Assembly (NCBI GenBank): GCA_029215795.1
Contig: JARDYH010000005.1
Span: forward strand, 43,530,001-43,594,000
Length of the DNA stretch: 64,000 nt
Direction: 5' to 3'
Source of the DNA: Anniella stebbinsi
Lineage: Eukaryota > Chordata > Lepidosauria > Squamata > Anniellidae
The notes beneath the pieces were generated by a model that did not search any database, was not told the DNA's origin, and saw only the letters and a list, made by a program, of their open reading frames with translations. The translations under genes were made by a program, and so were the position numbers. Of this stretch, positions 45,366 through 56,764 are shown piece after piece. Numbering within the stretch: the stretch's first letter is position 1; each line of letters starts with the position of its first letter.

Positions 45366-47044
45366 CTAGTTGAATTTTAAGAGTTTATTGTTATTTTAAT
45401 AATGCATTGGATTTATATGTTTTTAATCACTTTTAAGAAATTTTATATTTGAATTTAATGTTGTTCCCCACCTCAATCCAGAAGGAGAGGCGGGTAATAC
45501 ATACATACATACATACATATTATTACTCAAGGGGAAGTGCGGCTTTAAAAATGCATTGGCAAGTAATGTCTTCCAGCCTCAATTTTGTCTGTGCATACAA
45601 CTCTAAAACATAAACATAAGGGCTGCTTTACACTTTCTGTAGCAAGCATATTCTCACCATAGCCCCCAGTGACCATCTGGTGAATTCAGTAACATACACA
45701 CCTGCAAATACATATTGGCCATGCCACAGTCAATTGCAGTTCTACATGTCAGCATGTCCAGGTCATGTCTGTAGCAGTCAGTGGGGCACCAATAAATATA
45801 TATAGAGGATTACTAGACTGACCTGTGGCTTAATCTAACACAGGTTTATGAGCAAATGTGGTGAAGATAAACTCTAGAACAGAGGAAAAAGGATAACTGT
45901 GTACATTAACTGAATGCTACAGGTCCTTGCCACTGAACTATTCAGCTTTGCTGAATTGACCTTCTTTTTCTTCTTCTTCTTCTCTCATGCATTGCCACTG
46001 ACCTCAGCAAGGGGAGTATATGCCTATCCAAAATGAAAAAAATGATGTAGCCAGGGTATGGACAAAATTTTATCTGCTGAATATTATCCTGCAACACACC
46101 AATATTGGGTTTTACATTCCCGACAAATTTTGTGCAACGTGAACTACTAATCACTGTCCAGGTCTCCAGAAGTAGCCAAGCTCTAAATAGTGTAAGGACA
46201 TTGCCACAGGAAGGGAAATCAATAACAGAAGGTCCTAAAACATTTTAAAAACCTTTTAACTAATGCCAAATGCCTCTCAACTGTATCCATTTGTTCCAAT
46301 GAATGTAGCATTGGCTTCAAGGTCAACATGAAGGTGGATCTTGGCCAAAGCTATGCCACTTGCACATTAAACCATAAAATTAAAACAGCTGCAGCATCTA
46401 CAGTTGAATGTTCCATGAATATCAGAGTGAGAGCCACATTTTAATAGTAGAATTTATCAGTGCTAAGGGGTTATTTTAATATTTATTTTCTGTTACAAGG
46501 TCTAACAATCCATTAACATTTTTGAAGGCCTGACAAGTTTTACCACATGTGAAAGTTTAACAAGCTCCAAATAAGGATCGTGTAGAATCACTGGAACAAA
46601 TCCACTAATTAAAGCTTGGCATCTGCCAACTACATCACAAAAATGTGCAGAAATCATATAATGTACAACTACACATTACTAAAATGAACAAGCTGGCTGC
46701 CTCCTTCTAAGTCATGTCTTTCCAATCCTCAAGACAATCTCTACAAGATTCTTATTCAGAAATGGTTACCCTCAAATGTGAAAAACATGAGTGTCATAGG
46801 TTTGGAAGAGTCTTAATATAAAGTGTTAGAAGAACTCCCGAATGACTTACAAATTTCTATCTGCATGTTTATTTCCATTTTTTTCAATGTATGGGACATT
46901 AAATTCTAAGACCTAAATTAGTATAAAAAACAAGTATCCCACCCTGTGAAAAGTGATTTATGAGAGTTATCTGAAAAGTCCTCAGCCAAAGTCCTTTCCA
47001 TTCAGACTAAGAATTTTTCACCCATCCCTTACACTTAATAAATG
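45366..47044. other. LINE tail, microsatellite and unremarkable sequence
   Basis: A second LINE tail (45390-45497, ccacctcaatccagaaggag) ends in (CATA)n at 45498-45519. A (TTC)n run lies at about 45961-45983. I recognise nothing else. Confidence 0.5.
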
Positions 47045-47450
47045 CAGGTTGCTTACCTGTAACCGTAGTTCTTCGAGTGGTCATCTGTGCAGTCACACAT
47101 ATGGGCTCGCGCCAGCGCTGAGCCCATTTCAGAAAACTTCTATAGATAGCTTAGATTTTAGGCGGGAACCCCTCCCCCACCATCCTATTGCGCATGCTCT
47201 GGGTTCCCGCTCACCTCAGTTCACTGAGACTGCATGGCCTCGCGACCGAGATCAGTATTTGAATATATGTTAAGAATCTATAAATTTAAGAGCATGCACA
47301 AAGTAAATGTCTTGACAATCAAGAAAGCGATGCCAAGAGGGGACGGTGGGTGGGTTGTGTGACTGCACAGATGACCACTCGAAGAACTACGGTTACAGGT
47401 AAGCAACCTGAATTTCTTCTTCGTGGTCTCTGTGCATCACACATATGGGC
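47045..47450. repeat. DIRS terminal repeat and internal complementary region
   Basis: Inverted copies of caggttgcttacctgtaacc and gtagttcttcgagtggtcat at 47045-47099 and 47356-47410 would pair exactly over 55 bp. The circular-intermediate model for DIRS uses this region to restore both ends after reverse transcription. Confidence 0.85.
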
Positions 47451-47497
47451 GAATAACAAGCAAAACTTACCGGAGGAGGGTAGGCTCGCTGACCCAT

Positions 47498-48526
47498 TTA
47501 TTGAAGAACTGAAGAGAGCACCGCTCTGCCAAAAGTGCAGTCTTGTCTGGCTCTCACATCCAACTTGTAATGTTTGACAAAGGTGGAAGAATTAGACCAG
47601 GTAGCAGCCTTACAGAGTTCAGGAATGGATACACCACGAATCAGGGCAGTGGATGTGGCTTGCCCTCTTGTGGAGTGTGCCTTAACAGATAATGGTGGCT
47701 ATTTACCCACCAGTTGATACGCCAAGGAAATAGTCTGTACGATCCAGCTGGACAGGCGTTGAGAAGACACTGGAAGCCCTTTATTCTTACCCCCATAACA
47801 GACAAAAAGGTGGCGAGACTTGCGAAATGTCTCGAACCTGGACTTATAAAAAGCTAAAGCCCTTCTGACATCCAAGGAGTGCAACCTAGAACACAACGGA
47901 TCCGAGGATGCGTGAAAGAACGTGGGCAATACAATATCCTGGTTAACATGAAAATTGGATACAACTTTGGGTATAAACGAAGGACCAGGTCTCAAAATGA
48001 CCTTATCCCGAAAAAACTGGGTATAAGGAGGATCCACGACCAAAGCACACAGTTCTGAGGCTCGTCTAGCTGATGTGATGGCCACTAGAAATACTGTCTT
48101 AAAAGTTAGGAGGCGCATATCAATAGTTGCCAAAGGCTCGAACGGTTTAGAAATTAAGGAGCTCAGTACTACTGACAAGCTCCATTGAGGGACTACTGAG
48201 TGCAGGGGAGGAAAAATTTTGCGTAATCCTCTTAAAAAACTCTTAGAAACAGGGTGTGAGAAAGCAGAGAAACCATTTATTAAGCCATGGTTGACGGAGA
48301 CGGCTGCTAAATAGACTTTAATAGAAGTAGGTTTCAGACCTAAAGCATGGAGGTGAAAAAGGAAATTCACGATATCCTCTATTGACCCTGACCTAGGGTC
48401 AAAGCCTTTCTCCTCACAAAGGATTGAAATCTTTCCCACTTTTTGTTGTAAGAAGCCCTGGTAGACGGCTTCCTCACCGCCTCCAGGATAGTTCGGACTT
48501 CTTGCGGAAGAATCAGGTCTTGCCAT
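47498..48526 (-). pseudogene. DIRS tyrosine recombinase
   Basis: The enzyme would join circular element DNA to the genome by site-specific recombination. The core-binding region (GFDPRSGSIEDIVNFLFHL) and catalytic Arg segment (SARRASELCAL) are open from 48526 to 47702. A TAG at 47701-47699 interrupts the frame, which then continues with the HxxR box (AHSTRGQATS) and the candidate nucleophile Tyr (FVKHYKLDV) before a stop at 47500-47498. One nonsense mutation separates the two halves. Confidence 0.85.
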
Positions 48527-50229
48527 CTGGCCGAATTCTCCATGCTGTAAGCTTTAGGGTTTTGAGTTCTGGATGGAGAATCCTGTCTCTGTCTTTGGAC
48601 AGAAGATCAGGAAGACTGGGAAGCCACCAAGTCTGTCTGTTTGCTAGTCTGAGAAGTGGGGCAAACCATGCTTGTCTGGGCCACCACGGGGCTATCAGTA
48701 TAACATCCGTGCGGTGCCTGTACAATCTGGATACAACTTTTGTGATGAGAGGGAATGGTGGGAACATGTACATCAGGCCCGGGGTCCAGGGTATCATGAA
48801 CGCAACTCCTAGGGATGCATGGCCTATCCCTGCCCTTGAGCAAAAAGTGTTGCAGACCGCACTGCTCTGAGTTGCAAAGAGGTCTATGTCCGGGGTACCC
48901 CAGCGAGCAAAGAGGAGTTTTAAAACACCTGGAGACATCTGCCACTCGTGGGTGTCAATGAAATTCTGACTGAGATTGTCTGCTTGAACATTGTCGGTTC
49001 CAGCAATATGTAGAGCAGAAAGCCAGATACCCCGGGGGACTGCTCAAAGAAGGATGTCCATGGTGAGTTGAAGTAGATGGGGGGATCGAGTGCCCCCTTC
49101 CTTGTTCGGGTATCAGACAACTGCGGTGTTGTCTGATAGAATCTGGACGTGGTGCCCTTGTAGATGAGTCCGGAATGCGAGCAGTGCTCTTTTCACTGTC
49201 AGTAGTTCTAATATGTTTATATGTAGGCATCTCTCCAAAGGTGACCATCTTTCTTGAATGGTGAGGTCGTCGCAGTGAATTCCCCAGCCTTGCAGGGACG
49301 CATCTGTGGTGAGAAGCCTGGATGGACCCAGATTTACAAACGGCATTCCCTTGAGAGGTTGCACAGGTTTGTCCACCACCGTAGAGAGTCCTGTACTGCT
49401 GTTGGTATGGAAAGTATGGTCTTGTGGGGATTCATGGTAGGATCGAAGCTGCAGAGCAGGAGCTGCTGTAGAGGGCACATCCGTAGTCTTGCCCACCGGA
49501 CTACAAATACGGATGCAGCCATAAGACCCAGTAGTCTTAGGGCGGTGAATGCCGACATGTGGTGCTGGTGCATCAAGCGTAGCGAGAGGTCGTGTAAGGC
49601 CTGAGCTCTGTCCAGTGGAAGGAATGCTCTTCCTGTTGATGAGTCTAGCCGGACACCAATAAACTGAATAGATTGGCAAGGCAGAAAAACTGACTTTTCC
49701 ACATTTAACTGCAGGCCCAGGGATAGCAGCAATGTTCTCACTGTCTCCATGTCTCTGGACGCTTGTCGTTGGGATGAAGAAACTATCATCTAGTCGTTGA
49801 GGTACGGGTAAAGTTCTATGCCCAGTGCGCGTATGTGGCTCACACCGCTCCCATACATTTCGTGAATACTCTGGATGCAGTCTTTAGGCCAAATGGGAGG
49901 ACAGAAAACTGAAAGGCGTGCTGCCCTACGATGAACCGAAGGTATTTTCAATGAGAAGGGTGGATTGCGATATGAAAATAGTCATCCTTTAGGTCTATTA
50001 GCGTAAACCACTGGTTCTTTTTCAAGAGGGGGAGAATAATCGCTAACGTTATCATACGGAATTTTTTTGTGACGATGAACTGAGATCCATAATAGGGCGA
50101 AGTCCTCCGTCCCTTTTCAGGACCGTGAAATAATGAGAATAGAAGCCCGTCTGCAGGTCGGTCGGTGAGACCCTTGTGACAGCTCCCTTGCACAGTAGAG
50201 ACGAAGTTTCTTGAGCTAAGATGTCTCAC
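48513..50229 (-). pseudogene. DIRS reverse transcriptase / RNase H
   Basis: RT pieces in shifting frames: FRMITLAIILPLL and QWFTLIDLKDDYFHIAIHPS (50229-49948), then SRDMETVRTLLLSLGLQLNV and SIQFIGVRLDS (49789-49334). The catalytic box is YLND followed by a stop where YLDD is expected, so the enzyme is dead. RNase H acidic residues are kept in TTDASLQGWG, LELL and LSDNTAVV (49320-49113). The connection domain (FARWGTPDIDLFAT, APWWPRQAWFAPLLRLA) lies at 48938-48513 and overlaps the recombinase start. Confidence 0.85.
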
Positions 50230-50820
50230 GGCAGCATTATCCTCACAGTACCGGTGGGAGGGGGGACTTCGAACTCTATTTTGTAGCCCCTGGTGATGAT
50301 GTTTAGGACCCAGCTGTCTGAAGTAATTGCGGCCCAGTTGTGGTGGAACTGATGGAGGATGTTCCCAAATCTTGGGGGCCGAAGTAAGAGAAGGGTGGAG
50401 TCAAAGGCGACGTTTATGAGTGTCATCCTGCCTGCGGCGGGGCTGTTTGAAGCAATCCGAAACCTCCCTCTGCTGAGGATGAGTGGCACTTGCAGAAGAT
50501 TGATACCGCGGGAGGCAATCCTGTGGTTGCCTGGGATGGTATGGCAAGGGACGGTACCACTTCCAAGGGCGGTATGATGGTTGTGCCGGCTGATTGAATC
50601 CCATTTTACGGGCAGTCTTCTTAGCTTTATGAATGGTGTCCATAGCCGTGTCCGTAGTAGCGTGAAAGAGACCTTCCCCATCAAAGGGGAGGTCCTCTAT
50701 CCTGGATCTGGTTTCTTAGGGAAGATTGGCAGACCTCAGCCAGGCATGGTGATGGAGAGCAATAGCTCCAATCATAGCCTTAGAGGCACAGTCTGTCTGA
50801 TGTCTCGAAGCAGTGAGTTC

Positions 50821-51624
50821 CTATTTAGACAAACAAACTGCTTCTGCGTGAAAAACATGGGCGAGTTCGCGTTGGTCATCTGGTAGATAATTCATAAGTG
50901 ATGACATCTTTTCCCACAAAAAGAGTTGGTAGCGAGCCATCGTGGCCTGGTAATTGGAGACTTTCATCCCCAAGGCCACAGAAAAGTAGATGTGGCGGCT
51001 GAACATATCAAGCTTACGGCCTTCCTTGTCCATCGGGGCGGAGTGGTTCTTGTTAGATTTGCCCTGAGCTGCCTCCACCACAATCGAATTGGGTTTCGGG
51101 TGGACAAAAAGGAAGGGAGCATCTGACTCTTTAACCTTGTAGAGAGCATCTAAGCGTTTAGAGGTAGGTCCCATAGTTGAAGGGTTACTCCAGGACTGTT
51201 GAGCAGTCTTAAGCAGAGTAGGGACATAAGGAATTGTCAGCTGTGGGGATGGTTCCATATACATGACATCAAATATTGCGTCTGTTATCTTATCCTCAGG
51301 TTGCTGATGCTCAACACTGAGAGACTGGGCCATACGGAGCATCTGCTCGGTGAAGTTGCCAAGTTCCATTGATGGAGAAGCCCGTTCAGTCGTTCCCACA
51401 CCATCGTCGGGGGACGGTACCGACGGAAGGGCTGTCGCTACCAAAGAGGAGTCAGAGACATAATCTTCTACCGACTGTGGTGAAGACGGAGTCGGTATCA
51501 CAGGAAGTTGCTCCAGTACCGAAGGTGTGTGCGTCAGTACCAAGACCGTCGCCGAAGGCGGGCGACGCGGAGGCCGTGGAGGAAGGAGTGAGCGATCGTC
51601 CGTCGACCACGAAGAAGAAAACAA
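50821..51624 (-). pseudogene. DIRS gag-like protein, 5'-incomplete
   Basis: 267 codons, Pro/Ser-rich at first, then a helical region (NFTEQMLRMAQSLSVEH, VALGMKVSNYQATMARYQLF). Its position upstream of RT fits DIRS gag. There is no ATG at the open end (a TTG follows an upstream TAA at 51633), so the N-terminus is missing. Confidence 0.65.
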
Positions 51625-51631
51625 AGGATTT

Positions 51632-52776
51632 TAAAAATGCTCTAAAAGCTCACAGAGCAACAGAATTCTCTGGACAGGAATCCTCTGTCCTATACCTCTG
51701 TACATCTGGAGACATCCTTGACAATGAAAGAAAAGATTCAGGTACTAAGTCAAATGTTGTAATTGACACTTTTGTGGTTATATGTTGTTATATTTTGTTA
51801 TTGTTTGTTATTCCATTCCAAGAATGTCTGTTTACAAATACAAAAAACAATAAAAGATATTAGAAAAAAAGGGAGAAATGTCCCTAGAAGTTTGTGAGAG
51901 CTCAAGCCATGTTGCTTTCTCTTGTCTCTTGTCTCCTTTTCCTGGAGACTGTGGATAGAATCCAACGCTGCCCTTCCACGGATGAGCCAGGCACGCCACT
52001 GGCAGCACACAGTGAGCTGGCCTTGCTACTGATGCATACGCACTACTGCTGGTGGCTGTGATGTAGTGCTTCTAGGGGGAAGGGACGCAACAGGCAGACA
52101 TGCTCATTTCCAAAAGGGGTACAACCCACCCCTTCCGGAAGTGAGCATTTCCACACTGTGGCACTTCCACCCAGAAGTGCTACCTCGTGGCCACCAGTGG
52201 CAGGGGCCACACATGTGCTACCACCAACCCACGCAAGGGTGGCATTGAATTCTATTCTGTGAAAGCTCATCCTGGGAAAAAAAATAGTGCAATCTGCTCA
52301 GACACTTCACAATGAAGAAAACCTGGAGGTCCATTTAAAAATAAAGCATATATACTGGGAAATGAAATGATTTTTATTTTTAAGGAATCAAAATTATTAG
52401 GCTCACTTTCCAGGAAACCCTTAACTGGTAATATTAATAAGATGCCCCGGGAAGCTCTGAGGAATACAGTATCACAAGAATTCCTCCAAGCGGCATTGCT
52501 TGAACACTGCTAAAAGACGATTTAAAATATGTTAAGGTGGCTATCACAGGTTGATGGGGCAGAGTATTTCAAGATTAAATGAGACCATCTCAGGCCGTTC
52601 ACTGGAAAAACAATTGCAGTCCAGGTTTCTATGATGCTCACTGTGCCCTCTAAAGTTACTTAAATGCTCAGTGGACACAGAACGACAAATGCAGGCATGA
52701 AATGACAGTAGAATGTTAGTGTTATCAGTAGAGCAGCAGGGTTAATCAAAACTTTCTCAGGTTGAACCCTGTATAA
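51632..52776. other. Non-DIRS sequence interrupting the element
   Basis: No gene. Contains an AATAAA-like end (aataaaagatattag, about 51849) resembling a processed 3' end, and GC-rich mirrored segments at 52010-52260 (agaagtgctacctcgtggcc). Confidence 0.4.
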
Positions 52777-53153
52777 CAGGGGTCTCCAACCCATGGGCAC
52801 ATCTGGAAATTTGAGAAACTGCTGTGGGCACCACCACAAAAAGCCTAATTAGTAAATTGCCAGTTTGGCATCTACCTGTTGTGTCTATGGATCTTAGGCT
52901 GCACTTTATTCAGCAAAACATTTACTTTGTGTATATTTAACATTGCAATATTGCGTGAATAAAGGATTGTCTAATTCAGCTAATTGTGGGCAGTGCAATA
53001 CAGCTAATGCTTCTTTTAAACATATGTTTTAGCAATCTCTAATATTTACTTCTTTTTGGAGGGGAGATTATTACACAGATAAATTTTGTACTGGAACAGT
53101 CTATATTTCCCCAAGGACTTGCAGGTGCCATGTTGGGGATCCCTGCTGTATGT
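52769..53153. mobile_element. hAT-type MITE with 8-bp target duplication
   Basis: Ends caggggtctccaac (52777) and gttggggatccctg (ending 53145) are inverted repeats. Flanks ctgtataa (52769-52776) and ctgtatgt (53146-53153) form an 8-bp duplication with two changes. 369 bp, no transposase. Confidence 0.8.
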
Positions 53154-53234
53154 TTCCACTGAAGTTGGCCCAATACAAATGACAAAATGGATTATATAGG
53201 GCCTCAATAATCCAGAAACAAATTAGCCACAACT

Positions 53235-53366
53235 TGCACACTAGGATGATGAGGGAGGGCTTCCTGCCAAAAATCTTCCCTCACCTATAGAATGTTCTTA
53301 AATCGAGGCTCTGTGCAGGCGCAGAGCCCAGATTTATGATACACAGAGACCACGAAGAAGAAACAA
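53235..53366 (-). repeat. Diverged DIRS terminal-repeat fragment
   Basis: Read on the minus strand from tttcttcttcgtggtctctg it aligns with the left terminal repeat at about 47090-47190 through gggctc, gagcc, ttctatag and a ccctccc segment, but with many differences. It is either the opposite terminal repeat of the element at 47045 or an older independent copy; the divergence favours the latter. Confidence 0.5.
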
Positions 53367-53472
53367 GAGATTTCAGACAAGAAGACAACATTCAGGCTGA
53401 CAGATTAAACCAGCCTTGTAAAAAACAGCCAAAGTTATTAGACTGTTGGAGATTAACAGAAGAGAGATAGAA

Positions 53473-53474
<2 letters not shown>

Positions 53475-53544
<70 letters not shown>
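53475..53544. repeat. Compound (GT)n(GA)n microsatellite
   Basis: About 31 bases of GT followed without a break by about 39 bases of GA. Confidence 0.95.
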
Positions 53545-53546
<2 letters not shown>

Positions 53547-53584
53547 TCCATTTCTATGCAGGATTTGCCTCCTCTATCAGCCTG

Positions 53585-53838
53585 CTTTGTTTAATGGGAT
53601 CTGAGCAAGAGGTGACAGTTGAAGAAAAAGATTTTGGGGCTGTGGTGGACAGCTCGATGAAAATGTCAACCCAATGTGCAACTGATGTAACATGTTAGGC
53701 ATAATTAGAAAAGGAATTGGGAATAAAATTGCCAATATCATACTGACTGTATACAAACCGATGGTGTGCCCACACTTAGAATTCTGTGTACAGTTCTAGT
53801 CACCACACCTAATATCCGTAGGGAGAGGCGGGTTATAA

Positions 53839-53884
<46 letters not shown>

Positions 53885-54418
53885 TGTAGAGCTGGAAAAA
53901 GTGCAGAAAAGGACAACTGAAATTATCAAGAGACCAAAGCATCTCCCCTATGAGGAAAGGTTACAACCGCTGGGATTGTTCAACTTGGGAAAAAAGGAGG
54001 CTAAGGGGAGACATGATAGAGGTGTACAAAATTATGCATGATGTGGGGAATGTGGATAGGGAGATATTTTTCTCTCTCTCTCATAATACTAGAACCCAAT
54101 GTCATCCCATGAAGTGGGAGATTCAGGACATATAAAAGAAAGGACTTCTTGACACAGGGCATAGTTAACATGGAATTCACTACCATAAGATGTAGTGCTG
54201 GCCACCAATTTGGATGTCTTTAAAAAGTTAGAAAATTCCTGGAGAAAGCTATCGATGTCTACTATAAGCTATCTCCAGTATCACAGGCACCAGGGAACAT
54301 GGGCAGGAGGGTTCTGTTGTGGGTTCTTGATTGGTAGCTAGTAGTCCACTGTGTGAACAGAACACTAGAGCAGATGGGACTCTTGGTCTGATCCAGCTCT
54401 TCTTATGTTCCTATGCTG
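53585..54418 (+). mobile_element. CR1 LINE 3' region, decayed
   Basis: Broken frames encode the CR1 C-terminus: ELEKVQKRTTEIIKRPKHL, PYEERLQPLGLFNL, then in the next frame EKRRLRGDMIEVYKIMHDV and FSLSHNTRTQCHPMK. The 3' UTR ends with ggtctgatccagctcttctt and the CR1-type 8-bp repeat (ttcttatgttcctatg). A LINE tail with (ATT)n (53815-53882) has inserted within it. Several stops; non-functional. Confidence 0.8.
53815..53882 (+). repeat. LINE tail with (TAT)n inside the CR1 fragment
   Basis: gtagggagaggcgggttata followed by about 44 bases of TAT repeat, splitting the CR1 reading between VCPHLEFCVQF and ELEKVQKR. Confidence 0.7.
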
Positions 54419-55130
54419 GGTGCTCCGCTAGCCTGCTCACTAACCTGCACGCAATACTTGATCGCCGCAGTGCTTAAATACAAGGTTAGATTAGAATTTT
54501 TGCGACTGCCTATGACTCAGTGATGTGTGATATAAACATGCATTTGTGATACAAATCTGCGTGCACAGTTTCACTTTCAGCACCACGCACAGCAAACCGC
54601 CTAATAGCCTTTTAAAATCCTGAAATATTTTTTAAAAATGCCTAGGGCAAGTACTCAGTAGAGGTAACTTTGTAAAAGGGAACTAATAGAAAAAAATAGT
54701 ACACACTGGTCTGCCTTGTATACACCTCTGATTGACCTTCCAAACTTCTGCACCTTGAATGTGAACTGAGCCTAGAGCAACACCGCTGAACTTACAGGGA
54801 TCATAATAATGTACTGCAGTCCATAACAATTTAATGATCTAATTATTTCAACTTCATCGTAATATTAATATTACTTATTAATGCAATAAAACCAAGCAGT
54901 TGGATTTCAGGGTGGGGGGATGTAACAAGCTTGCCCTAAGTAATAGCCACTAAGGATTATTACCGTGCCAGGCACTCAAATTCTGAGGAATGGGCTTCTT
55001 TTCAGCAGGTCTCCATCAAAGCATCCATCTGCAGAGCTGGCAGAGCATTATGTCTCAGAGTGTGACTTGTGACATCAAATATTTCCAGTTCAAATATTCA
55101 TCCAGCCATGAATTCATTACGCAAGCAATT

Positions 55131-55640
55131 ATAGGGCATGTCTACACCAGCCCTATATCCTGAGGTAGTCCCTGGATCGTCCTTGTGCATCCAAATGATG
55201 CACAGGGGATCCCAAGGGTAACGAGGGACAACCAGGGACTTTCCCCAAGATATAGGGGACCGCAGAAAACCCAATTTTTCTGTGGTCCCGAGACCATCCC
55301 ATGGAACGCAGGCCATGTGGGCACTGCTCCCGGGTCATTGTGTCCTCCCCGCGAGTAGTGGTGCACTTAATAAGGGCACGGAGCTGTGCGGGGGCAGTGC
55401 ATGCCCACTGGGGGTGAGGGTGGGGAGAGGGTTCAGTTTTCAGGGTTTTTATTGTTACTTTTTGCAGAGGAGCACAGTTGCGCTCCTTCTTCCTCTTCGG
55501 GAAAAAAAAGTGGTGGCCGCAATGTCCTTCCGGGACGTCGCACGGCGATGTAGATGGTGGGGGAGGATAGTGGAAGCAGGTAAGTCTGTGATCCTCCCCC
55601 TCCCTCCCTCTACACCCATAGGTGTAGATGAGCCCATAGT
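55131..55640. mobile_element. Putative MITE with tctacacc ends and GC-rich core
   Basis: atagggcatgtctacacc at 55131 is mirrored by ggtgtagatgagcccatag near 55622-55640. Just inside, ccctatatc and gatatagggg mirror each other (55150-55258). The core is CpG-rich with GGGG runs. No target duplication found. Confidence 0.45.
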
Positions 55641-56532
55641 CTCAGTCCCAGAGCTCCCCCCACCTCTCAGCTGCAATATGAGGGATAATATTTATTCTCC
55701 CCAACAGGTATCAGAAGTACAATTCCTTCTTCAGGGCCTTTCACTCGTCTTCTCATAAATATGCAACAATGAACCACCTTCTGCTCCTTCCTCTGCTGAA
55801 ATAAAACATCAATTGTATTTCTGAAATGCATTTGGCAAAAAAAATATTGGGGGCACTTTAGGAATCACTGCTCTCTTGTTTTTGCATGATATCCAGTGCA
55901 TTTCCTTTTTTTCTGTAGTGTGAATAATCTTGCAGGGCCTACCTTGAGAGTTTGATGTAATATTTTTACTCTATTCCCTAAAAGCATCTCGCCTGAGTGG
56001 AAGTAGTTTGGATATTGGGTTCTCTGGATCCAGGCTGAAGCAGCCATTTGAAGTTTTGTAAATCTGCCACTGAAGACTATCTGGCCAAAATGTGTTTGGC
56101 AAACAACAATATCTACTTCAATAGACTGCTCTTGTAATCTGAGATTGAAAATCTGTAACAGGGTTGTGGTATGATTCATCTGTTCTTCACCACATTTTGT
56201 ATATTGTTGTGAATTTTGCAACTGCTTTGTTTTTTGTTTATCCATTTACCTATGCGTGTACCTTTTCTTGCGAAGTTTTAACTATGTTTTATGAATTATT
56301 TTAACAGTGTAGGCCTGATCTCCTGTGTAAGATTTGTAGTTCTTTCCTGATTTCTTATTTTTCCTTGTATCAGCATGTTACACATCCTTTATTAATTGTG
56401 AACTATAGGCATCTGCAAGGCTAAATCATGGATTTTGACCACTTCTTCAGAACCCAAAGAATCCTTTTAAAGAAAGAGCTAGTCTTTATGTTTGCAGAAA
56501 AATAAATGTGAACCTATGAAAGAAGCACACAC
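55641..56532. other. No recognisable gene
   Basis: AT-rich. The minus-strand frame at 55865-56245 shows no conserved domain. Confidence 0.5.
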
Positions 56533-56764
56533 AATGGCTCAATTCGGACGACACAATAAACAACTGGTGTGGGGGAAACAATCGTCAGTTGTTTTGACTA
56601 TTGTGTCATCCAAATGCTGCCATAGTCAACTCAGCGCTGATCCTAATCCACACCACAGTTGATTATTTATTACCATGTTGTGTGGGGAGTACCCCCTAGT
56701 TGAACAACTGTAAAGTTGATTATTACCCCACCATTGACTATCGTGTCATCCGAATTGAGCCAAT
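56533..56764. mobile_element. 226-bp palindromic MITE, copy 2
   Basis: Element 56536-56761 with perfect ends ggctcaattcggacgacac and gtgtcatccgaattgagcc, flanked by AAT at 56533-56535 and 56762-56764. Same length as copy 1 (43711-43936). Confidence 0.85.

Larger units (their letters stand above)
47045..51631 (-). mobile_element. DIRS-type tyrosine-recombinase retroelement, degenerate
   Basis: Minus-strand order is gag, RT, RNase H, tyrosine recombinase, internal complementary region, terminal repeat: the DIRS layout. The outer terminal repeat (47045-47099) has an exact 55-bp inverted partner at 47356-47410, and the next bases (47411-47450, aatttcttcttcgtggtctc) complement the outer edge of the other terminal repeat type. 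Frameshifts and stops interrupt every gene. On the 5' side the reading stops at 51631, right after a 17-nt match to the terminal-repeat edge. DIRS elements leave no target duplication, and none is seen. Confidence 0.9.

Noticed and set aside
50926..51863. Plus-strand frames across the DIRS gag region
   Set aside because: Shadows of the minus-strand gag and RT reading; they show no independent motif.
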